NCBI GenBank assembly: GCA_003116875.1
Contig: BCKT01000002.1
Coordinates: forward strand, 558,001-622,000
Source of the DNA: Takashimella koratensis
Lineage: Eukaryota; Basidiomycota; Tremellomycetes; Trichosporonales; Tetragoniomycetaceae
DNA: 64,000 nucleotides
Direction of reading: 5' to 3'
In this document: positions 56,299 through 64,000 of the stretch, piece after piece
Layout of the letters: each line of letters opens with the position of its first letter
How positions within the stretch are numbered: position 1 is the first letter of the stretch
Made by a program: the position numbers and the translations under genes
The notes under the pieces: generated by a model
The model's database searches: none
What the model saw: the letters and a program-made list of their open reading frames with translations, nothing else
Told to the model about the DNA's origin: nothing

Positions 56299-58261
56299 AT
56301 GCTCTTCCTCGCCCCTCTCCTTCTCGCTCCTTTGACTTCCGCTGCCGTTCTCACTCCTCCGCCCGCTTCCTCCTTATCCGTCCTCATCACGCCCGACGCG
56401 CCCGATGCCTCGCTGGCGCCTTGTCTCCTTGGGTCTTACTTTGGCAGCTACGGCTCTACCTTGGACACCAAGGAACATGTGTACGTCGTGTCCTCCGAAT
56501 GTATGGACGCGCGCACGACGCGACTTAGCGCGTTTGAAGCTGGGTCGATCGTCGCGGTTCCGGAAGCCTTTGGGTCAGAGGGATACGCTTCCGGCAGACT
56601 GGTCTGGGTAGGCGCAGCGGGGGTCAGCGAGGAGATGGGATCGATGAGTGGGTCTCAGGCATGGGACGTGATTGAATCTAGGTCCCAGCTTCACACGGCC
56701 CTGCCCACCGCAGGGACTCACGACCAAGTTCCTCTCTCTTCCCCGCACGTCCCTATCCCGGCTTTGCTCCACCTCACAGCTTCCTCTATGCTCATTCACG
56801 TCCCTACCGACCTGTTGCCGATCCTCGACACCCTCTTACCACCTCACTACGTCCCCGTCGCCCTCCCTCTCCGCCCTCTTCGCCCAACCGGAGCAACCCA
56901 CTCCGTCGAGGGGCTGGACTACGACGTGCCGGAAAAGTACGCCAAACACCTCGCTAATATCACCAAGCACTTGTCGTTTGTCCCTTCGATCGATCGCATC
57001 GTGTCCACTGTCTCCCTGGACGAAGTGAGGAGGAACGTACGTTGGCTCACTGGTGAGGCACCCAGTGGGATCGTCTCGAGGCATAGCTTTACCGAGGGCG
57101 CTATCAAAGCCGCCCACTGGATCAAGAGTGAGTCGGGATCGTATCTCTCTCTCAACATTCTTCCCTCACCTCGTCTTCCCTCTCGACAATGCTTACACCT
57201 CATCTCCGCGCGTAGACAAAGTCGAAGCTACTGGCGCCGACTGCCACCTCCACCCTTTCCTCACCGGTTTCGCACCCAACGTTATTTGCACCTACCCATC
57301 CTTGCAAAACTCGACGGACCGTATCATTCTCTCGGGGCACTACGACTCGCGTGGATCCTTTGGATCCACCCGCGCCCCCGGGGGCGACGACGACGGGTCC
57401 GGGTCGGCGCACGTCCTCGCGATCTCAGAGGCGATCAAGGCGAATCAAGTCGAGTTTGAGAAGAGTGTGACACTTGCTTTCTTTGCGGGTGAAGAGCAGG
57501 GGCTGTTTGGGAGTCACTACTACGCTGGTGAGTGGAGAGTTTATGGCTTCCAATGGACACTTTCTCGCCAGTAGGCCTGGTTCTGGAAGGAGTAAGCAAT
57601 GCTGACAGGCAACAGAATACCTCGACAGCATCAATGCCACTGTCATTCTCCAGATCCAAGCCGACATGCTCGGGTACCACGCAGTGAGCAAGCCGTGGCC
57701 CGACTTCAGTCTACCTGGCTAACCTATCATCTCTGCTTATTTAGCCCGGCGAACCTATGCAGCTCGGTCTTCCCGCAACGTAAGTCTTCTCGAGCCCATG
57801 TGCAACTCCTTTTCCCTCACTCTCACTGTCTCCACTGTCCATCTCCATCGCGCCCCCGCTGATCAACTCAGCATCGAGCTCCCCGAAGCTGGCTGGCTCG
57901 TCGCCAACTTGTCCAAGCTCTATTCCCCCGAACTCGTCGTGGGTCGAACTGCAGCTTGCTGCTCCGATCACCAGAGCTTTGTCTCTTACGGTTTCCCCGC
58001 GACTCAGGTATTTGAGCGTAACGGCCCGATCGTTGACCCGATGGTAAGTACCGATCATTGCTCTACTTTCGATCCACGATTTCCTGTTTTCTCAATCCCT
58101 TACCGGCGCAATGCTGATCGGATTGGCAGTACCACAATTCGGGCGATTTGTCCAACCGAGAAAACTACGACTTTGAGCAAATCGTAGCTATTGCCAAAGT
58201 CACATTCGCGTCGCTCCTCACTGTCGCCGGTTTCCGCGCGCCCCACCCCAAACTCGTCTAA
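56299..58261 (+). CDS. Secreted M28 family metallo-aminopeptidase
   Basis: Exons: 56299-57127, 57216-57527, 57616-57683, 57745-57779, 57872-58043, 58130-58261 (515 residues). A signal peptide (LFLAPLLLAPLTSAAV) is followed by a 260-residue propeptide-like or accessory region with several Cys. The zinc peptidase domain holds the expected ligands: IILSGHYDSRGS (His), GGDDDGSGSA (bridging Asp), FFAGEEQGLFGS (catalytic and metal Glu), LQIQADMLGY (Asp), YHNSGDLSN (His). It is related to Aeromonas-type leucyl aminopeptidases and fungal Lap2-type enzymes. An unusual poly-C leader precedes the start. Specificity is unknown. Confidence 0.88.
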
Positions 58262-58604
58262 ACGGGAATCTAGTCTCGACATCTCGCCAATCTCCCCCAC
58301 ACGGAATGCTGAGCACCACGTGAAGGGTATGAGACGGGTCGAACATGAGAATGATGATCTGAGTCTTGTAAATCTGTCTCTTGAATGTCGCGAAATGAAG
58401 CATGTACTTGAAGAAATCAACCAAACGGTGTGCGGAGAGCACGAAAGCCACCGGTGTGGACCGGACGAAACGATCTGCGGTCAAGAAAAGATACATACAA
58501 ACTTGCGCCTGGTCTATTTCTGACCTATTTGCGCCTTCTGACGATCGACGAGCTCCTAGTCTACTACTGACATATTTACTTCAAAATAACCCTTCTCACT
58601 ACCT
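58262..58604. other. Convergent 3' region
   Basis: About 340 bp between the M28 peptidase and ZPR1 stops, presumably 3' UTRs. No supported gene. Confidence 0.5.
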
Positions 58605-60403
58605 CTACGCCTTCTCTGCCTCGGCCTTGGGAGCCTCGGCCTCCTCTCCGTACCCCTCAAGGACCATATCGTTGAGCCCGAGCTCGTCGTTCTGATCGTG
58701 CGTGCGCTCGTACTCTGTAATCTCCATATTCGGGTCGGCGTCCGGGGCATACAGGTTCTGAAGATACGAGTTTGAGACCGGATCATCGAGGACGATTGTG
58801 AACGGTTTGGTCGCTGCCATACAGTCCTTGAGACCTTGTAAGAAGTCCTCGAATTTCCGCTCTCCAGCGACCGCTCCATCGGCGCGGTGGATTTGCCCAA
58901 TCCCCGAGGTCGCCGAGTCACCTGTTCGAAAGACTTTGGTGCTGAGTTCGGTATAGATCTCGTTCAAGATTCCTTCGAGTGTAGTGAACCTTCCCCCGAG
59001 TGTCCCCGGTTGAAGGATCAGGTCAATCTCAGGGATCTCAAGACCGCAAGTATCCGATTTCAACAGATCTCGACTCAAATCGTCCTCGTCCTCGACCTTG
59101 AGTGCGATCCTCTTCCCCAGCTCCGAGACCGCGCCACCCGTCTTGATCTCGTTGTCTCGGTACCCACAAGAGTAACAGTTTGCCGACATGATGATGATGT
59201 TCTTGAAGTAAGGGATGTTGACCTGCTGCATGAGGGTGTCCAGTTGGTGGCCGCATGACGAGCAAGTTCCGGGGAAGCTGAAGATCTCTTCGGGGACGAC
59301 ACCCGTAGCGTCGAGTAATTGACCCGTGGCGTTGGTATGCGCCTTTGCGAGGCGAGAGACGACCTCGTCCGCGCTATTCAGCTGGTGATCGGCAGCGACC
59401 ATGGTCTTGGCACCATGCGTCGTGTCGTCAACCATTTCGTCCGGACGCGCCACGAGGCCGAGTGTAACATTCTGTTCAAAAGTCCGGTTGTACGCGCGCA
59501 TGTTCCATTGTGGGTCTGAGGGTCCCTCGTGGAATTGGAAGAACGAGTTGCCAGAGGGATCATCGAGGGTGACCGAGAATGGAGCAAACGGTTTGGTTGC
59601 TTTACCCGCCTCAATCTCCTCAGCCGTCCTCCGTGTCTTTGTCGTCTCGTCTGCATCGTACCCAACCCCACCATCTTCCTCTTCCTCCTCGCCCTCTTCG
59701 ATACCCAGCACGTCTCGCAGGTGGGTGAGCATAGTATCGATCTTCCCTGCTGCCTCGGGGTCCATGATTCGTCGAACGTGTTGGCCCATGTTGAGGTCAC
59801 GGACAGTATCGCGGATGATCCCCTCGACAGTCGTCAATTGACCACGACCAGGAGGGATCGTGAGCTGGTACTCGGGCAAAGTCACCGTCGCCCAGTTCGA
59901 CTTGACGAGCTGTCGGTTCAGGTCCTCTCGGTTCAACAAGTGGACAGTGTATGTGCACCCTTTGACTAAAGCACTGGTCAGCAAGTGGTTCGCCACTGAT
60001 CATGGGCTTCAGCACCAACATACCTTGGATCTCACCAGCGCTCTGAATCTCAGTATCGCGGTGACCGCAGTTGTCGCATCGGAAGGACGAGACGACAATC
60101 TCCTTAAAGTACGGGATAGAAGTAAGGAGCATCCTTGTGATTCCCTATGACCGTGTCAGTTCCTTACCATCCCTCCCTTTCAACCTGAATTCGACCAAGA
60201 GAACGACTGACCTGCTCGTGACACCGCATACACAGACTTTCAATCTCCTGCATCGCTTTCTCCTCTCCTTCTTCCTGCTCGACCATCGCGGGTCGGTCCT
60301 CGGCGAGTCGGGCGTCGTTGTCATCGACATCCGGAAGAGCCTCGGTGTGGCTCGCGACCTCGCCGAGAGTCGGGAAGAGCTTGTTCTCGTTCGGCGCGCT
60401 CAT
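58605..60403 (-). CDS. ZPR1: Zinc finger protein ZPR1
   Basis: Exons (minus): 60403-60212, 60144-60024, 59965-58605 (557 residues). The duplicated ZPR1 architecture is clear. ZnF1: LCMRCHEQG ... [15 protein letters not shown], then an A domain ([17 protein letters not shown]). ZnF2: TCSSCGHQ ... [14 protein letters not shown], then [22 protein letters not shown]. Each half ends with a PF(S/T)(V/I)(T/V)LDDP..NS strand ([16 protein letters not shown] and [16 protein letters not shown]). Family knowledge: ZPR1 binds nascent eEF1A as a folding chaperone and shuttles to the nucleus on growth stimulation. The C-terminus is Glu/Ala-rich. Confidence 0.96.
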
Positions 60404-60922
60404 TGCTACTCCAAACAGGTCAGCGCTGTCCACCAAACACAAGCAAGAGCGAGGTCAAGATATGGGCAAAGGAGGAGTAGCACAGAGTCGTGGGTTGAGA
60501 AATCAGACATTTTAGGCATAGGTTTGGTTTCATGGTCCGCCCTTGGGGCGGCACCTGTTCAAACGCAAATTACATTGGACATCATGAATCGAAGCGAAGC
60601 GGGGAGATCGTTGAACCGCGGCAGCAGATCGGGTTTACTCACTTTGACAGAGTCTAGTGCTCTCTACGTGTTTATATGCGGTCGCTTCTCTACGCAGGCG
60701 AGGCGATGAGTCGACGCACGATGCAGTGGGTATGCAAGAGGGTTATGGAGATGGAGCAAAGCGATGAGGTAGTGTACAACGATGAAGTAGGTAGTGGTAG
60801 TGCGCCGAAAAAAAAAATTAATTGGATCAAAAATCGCTGACGAAGCACGTGGCATTGGCACCGAGTGGTGGTCACTCGGCAGTAGTTCATAGTGACCTCG
60901 TCCCTCAACCTCCTCAGTCGCC
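60404..60922. promoter_or_regulatory. ZPR1 promoter and TBC gene 3' flank
   Basis: About 520 bp between two minus-strand genes. It should hold the ZPR1 promoter at its left and the 3' UTR of the TBC gene at its right. A run of 9 A is near 60810 and a CACGTG at 60845-60850, more likely within the TBC 3' UTR. Confidence 0.4.
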
Positions 60923-62729
60923 CTACTCGACAGGCCCGGGGAGCGCAAAGGTCACTTTAAGGTTGGCCGCATCTTGCAGCAGCTTAAACACGTCTGTCAG
61001 CTTCTTCATGCGAGCCTTTGTCATCTCCAGACTTACCCTATCCACGTCCATTGGCGGGAGGTCAAGAAGCATTAGTTTCGCCTCGGGCCCATCCAACTCT
61101 TCCAGCGTTCTGGACAGTGCGTCAGCTTGGCATGTAAGACGATACGATATCTTGGCTCACTCTTTACATGTTGAGAGGATGGCGACGCATACGTAGCAGT
61201 GAAGCGAGAACATGTCATCTGAAGCGAGGTAGGCATCTGTGGTGTCTACGTCAGCACATCACACATCACCCGACGTCAAAGATCGAGGTTCCTATAGCAA
61301 GCGAGTCTGGTTCGAGTTCATGCTGCAGTGACAACCCGTATCTCTTACCAAAACCTAAGACTCACCCCATAGACGCAAGACGTCACCTAACCACATTTCT
61401 CTCGAGAGCATAGTCGTGAGCCAAGATACAGCGACGGCGTACATGGGTACCTGCTCGTCTTCAAAGTACTCGTGCAGTTCGGGCAAAGCGAGTCTGAACA
61501 GGCCTAGTAGTGTGCCCAATCTCGACGGAAGTGGCGGGAACGACTCTGTAAGGGGGGGATTAACAAAAGTCTGTGGTGCGCCTTTTCTCCCTAGTCCACC
61601 TCATCTCCACCCTTCCTCAATCGACTCCTCCTCGACCCTTTCCCTGGACTCACCTATCCGCTCAATGAGTTGTTTAAACCCATAAAACACCGAGATCGGT
61701 CTTGACAAGCAACATACAAAGGGTGTACACAGATATACCCAATTCACTTGCGGTCCATACGTCCCGTTCACCATCTCCTCTTCGTCCAGGGTACTGCTCC
61801 GAGCGTTCCAGTATTTGCCGAGCACATCCTCCATGAGGGAGAGGAATGCGTGGCGTGTTGGTGGGGCCGAGGGAGGGGGCGGGAGCCAGCCGTGGGATCG
61901 GATGGCGATGTAGTCTGCCGATTCGGGGAGAGAGAGGGGTGGGGGGCCCGAGGTACCCCCGGAGCCTCCGACGCCGGGGTATAAGCTCTGAGGGGAAGGG
62001 TGAGAGCTGCCTCCTGAGCTTGGTCGGGGGGACAACGTTGGGCCCAGTGACAACGATCCCAATGGTCCACTTCCTCCTCCACCTCCAGTACTACCGCCGC
62101 CCCCACCTGTTCTGCTCGTTGTGGACTCTGAGAACCCCGACCCACCTCCCGACCCACCTCCCAGACCCCGCGCGCCCGCCGGCTCCGCAGTCAAATCCGA
62201 GATCAGGCTCGCATACGTCGGGTTCTCGAACCGCCGCGTGTGATGTTCCAGCGCCGTCTTGAGTAACAGCGACGTGAGCTCTGGAGGGAGGTCGAGAGGG
62301 AGTGACTCGTATGATGTTCTCAGGGACTTGAGGGAAGTCATCTCGGATGTCTTGTCAGGGGACATGACATCGAGGAGGTACAGCCAGACCTCCTGAACGA
62401 TTGAGTAGGTTAGAGGTCAAGTCAGTCTCAGTGATACAGAGACAGCTAGAAGATGTTTATCAAACTCACTCCTCGGACCCTAGCGGCGATCCCATTCTTG
62501 GCAAGTTCCTGTAACCGATCCACTTGCACATGTTGTTCCGCCGTGAGCAGCTGTTTCCATATCAGTATCCTTATCCGTCTCTTCACATATTGTTGAGCCC
62601 TCCTACCACATCCCCTCTGTCATGCTCAACGCCCAACGCTCATCACTCCTCTCCCTACCACGTCAAATCGGCCAGACTCATCTCTTCATTGCAACTCACC
62701 TCGACGAAATCCTGTAGGTGCGCGCTCAT
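60923..62729 (-). CDS. TBC (Rab-GAP-like) domain protein
   Basis: Exons (minus): 62729-62700, 62550-62470, 62392-61654, 61545-61366, 61236-61161, 61109-61037, 60982-60923 (412 residues). The TBC fold opens with LQELAKNGIAARVRGEVWLYLLDV and ends with LPELHEYFEDEQVPMYAVAVSWLTTMLSREMWLGDVLRLWDAYLAS. A Gly/Ser/Pro-rich insert of about 85 residues interrupts the N-terminal half. The usual Arg-finger motif (IxxDxxR) is not visible, and the Gln-finger YxQ region reads GTYGPQVNWVYLCTPFV, so GAP activity is doubtful. Coding-like sequence continues upstream of the ATG in frame (IRARETKLIAHVE), so the true start may lie in an unrecognised exon. Confidence 0.72.
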
Positions 62730-63021
62730 CTCGACGTGAGCGATGAGCTTGGTCTCACGAGCTCGTATGAATGCGCAATCTTCGATGTTACTCCGCGAAC
62801 TTGACTGTTGTGCAGCTGAAGCAGGAGAGCTGATATTGCCCCTGCGGTGCTGTAGATAGATATTGTTGACGTTGGTCCAAGTGCTTGATTCCGACTGTCA
62901 TGTTGTCGAGAGGCGTTGCCACGTGCGCACCACGTGGTCTGCAAACATCCACCCAGTTCCCAAAAAAAAGTCTGAACAGCAGCTCTCAAGTCATTTGTCA
63001 TTTGTACCAACCCATACCGCT
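62730..63021. promoter_or_regulatory. Divergent promoter with paired CACGTG (11-bp spacing)
   Basis: This is 292 bp between opposing starts. CACGTG occurs at 62920-62925 and 62931-62936, 11 bp centre to centre, as in the REV1/carboxypeptidase S promoter. Part of this segment next to the TBC gene may be coding (see that entry). Confidence 0.55.
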
Positions 63022-63541
63022 ATGCCCTCTCCACAACCGCCGGTCTCTTCAGACGCACCTCGTCAGTCCCCTTCGTCGTCGTCCACCTCTCAGCCACGGC
63101 GACCACTCCAACCCCGCCAACCACTTCAACCTCCACCCACCGCTTCCAGCTCTCGTTCCGTACCGACTCGAACACCTTCCGGCCGGGTCGTCTATTCCTC
63201 TTCTCCAAACCAACCTGTCGCTCCTAACCCTCGGTCCAAGTCCATTGTCGATTCTTTCCGCTGTACGTTGGATTATCTCCTCTACCTTCTCAAAATCTCC
63301 TTCTCGTCATTTCGTCGACTCGGCTCCTATTATTCCACCATCGGACACCTTCTAACCCCCTTACACGTCGCTAACACCTTCAGCGCTGTCGCCAAATCAG
63401 CGGATACTTGTCGGTCTCGCGATTGGCGCATGTGGTTTCGCGGGTCTATACTTTGATCGACTGGTGCCCCCTGCTGCGGAAGGGAGCAAAGAGGAGCAAG
63501 TGGCGCATGTCGCGATCCGCGTTGTCGACAAGCCGCGATAG
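63022..63541 (+). CDS. Small membrane protein with Pro/Ser-rich N-terminus, unknown
   Basis: Exons: 63022-63262, 63384-63541 (132 residues). Residues 1-75 are Pro/Ser/Gln/Arg-rich and almost free of acidic residues. Then KSIVDSFRSLSPNQR leads into a transmembrane segment at about residues 87-103 (ILVGLAIGACGFAGLYF). The tail DRLVPPAAEGSKEEQVAHVAI is hydrophilic. The acid-poor, Arg/Ser-rich N-terminus ahead of a single helix suggests a mitochondrial inner-membrane protein, but this is inference. No family was recognised. Confidence 0.6.
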
Positions 63542-63746
63542 GTGGCTGGGGATAGTGGTTTGAGGGGAGGTTCACGACCATCTGCTATCCTTTTGGAATT
63601 TGCTATCGATGAGCTCGCTCATTGTTGTGACTACCATGCATTGACACACTACAAGCGAAGAAAGACGAAACCAAGGGCTCAAAGGCCAAACAACTGTGGT
63701 ATTACCATTACTCCTTTAAGCTATATCCCGATTCCTCTAACCTTTC

Positions 63747-64000
63747 TCATATCCTCCCCCACCGCGGCGCCTCGCCGGTGAGCCGGTAATAACTCGGCAA
63801 CCAAGTACTCTGCAGCCCGCTCCCGTTTGTATTTGATCGCTGGAGATGTGCCTGGGCTCGGCCTAGGTTTTGACGCGGGGAGGAGAGGTACTCGGCCGAT
63901 GAGGATGATGGGGCCGCGGTGGCTAGTGTGAATCGAGGAGGAGGAGAGGTCGGGATTGGGTGAGTCTGGGCGAGGGATTGGGATTGAGATTGGGATTGGA
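63747..64000 (-). CDS. 3' end of an unidentified gene, truncated by window edge
   Basis: On the minus strand a frame is open from the window edge to a stop at 63747-63749 (about 84 residues). It reads LAQTHPIPTSPPPRFTLA, then YLSSPRQNLGRAQAHLQR, ending STWLPSYYRLTGEAPRWGRI. The composition looks coding, with a repeat-like Asn/Pro or Gln/Ser stretch at the edge. No family was recognised and a splice site within the stretch cannot be excluded. It is convergent with the small membrane protein gene. Confidence 0.35.
   Translation of the reverse strand, partial: QSQSQSQSLAQTHPIPTSPPPRFTLATAAPSSSSAEYLSSPRQNLGRAQAHLQRSNTNGSGLQSTWLPSYYRLTGEAPRWGRI

Overview
The window is nuclear DNA from a basidiomycete fungus, most likely a tremellomycete-type yeast. 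The genes are densely packed on both strands and nearly every one is split by several short introns (mostly about 45-130 bp) with GT(G/A)AGT donors and YAG acceptors. The protein families are fungal: AA14 oxidase, Hal2, Snf4, alternative oxidase, Sgt2, Nas2, vacuolar carboxypeptidase S. I rebuilt exon chains by eye from reading frame, splice-site fit and family motifs. No virus, plasmid, rRNA, tRNA or CRISPR array was seen.

Layout, left to right: an ARID-domain chromatin protein (1297-4871,+); MICOS subunit Mic26/27 (5715-7184,+); proteasome chaperone Nas2 (7492-8769,-); Hal2/Met22 nucleotidase with a probable mitochondrial presequence (9000-10624,+); an XRCC2-like RAD51 paralogue (10815-12386,-); ORC3 (12753-14895,-) divergent from cap-binding CBP20 (15081-16078,+); complex I subunit NDUFA8 (16354-17492,-) divergent from the AMPK gamma subunit Snf4 (17853-20090,+); alternative oxidase (20961-23012,-); Sgt2 (23844-25373,-) divergent from an aldo/keto reductase (26052-27704,+); REV1 (27904-32087,-) divergent from carboxypeptidase S (32460-34499,+); PCF11 (35201-37317,-); a beta-hydroxyacid dehydrogenase (38020-39231,+); a secreted-type RNase T2 homologue (39458-40967,-) divergent from a TIP/ITFG1-like FG-GAP membrane protein (41257-44377,+); an AA14 copper oxidase (45542-47033,+); a dysferlin-domain peroxin (47443-49875,-); RNA helicase Dbp8 (50209-52385,+); a small membrane protein (52545-53043,-); methylthioadenosine phosphorylase (54321-55807,+); an M28 aminopeptidase (56299-58261,+); ZPR1 (58605-60403,-); a TBC-domain protein (60923-62729,-) divergent from a small membrane protein (63022-63541,+); and the 3' end of an unidentified gene running off the right edge.

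Most genes are conserved housekeeping functions with no operon-like logic. They share information mainly through divergent promoters, several of which carry CACGTG E-boxes; two of these have an identical pair spaced 11 bp apart. Genome-maintenance genes (REV1, XRCC2-like, ORC3) and mitochondrial genes (Mic26/27, NDUFA8, AOX, possibly Hal2) are scattered.

The most unusual items are an RNase T2 homologue that has lost every catalytic residue yet keeps a signal peptide and ends in RDEL (a probable ER-resident pseudoenzyme); long poly-T tracts placed just after the 5' splice site in three introns of one gene (AOX); an almost pure 90-bp poly-C tract ending 17 bp before the start codon of the M28 peptidase; a Hal2 with two in-frame starts, the first adding an acid-free presequence; and a one-base frame problem at the first splice junction of the TIP-like gene.
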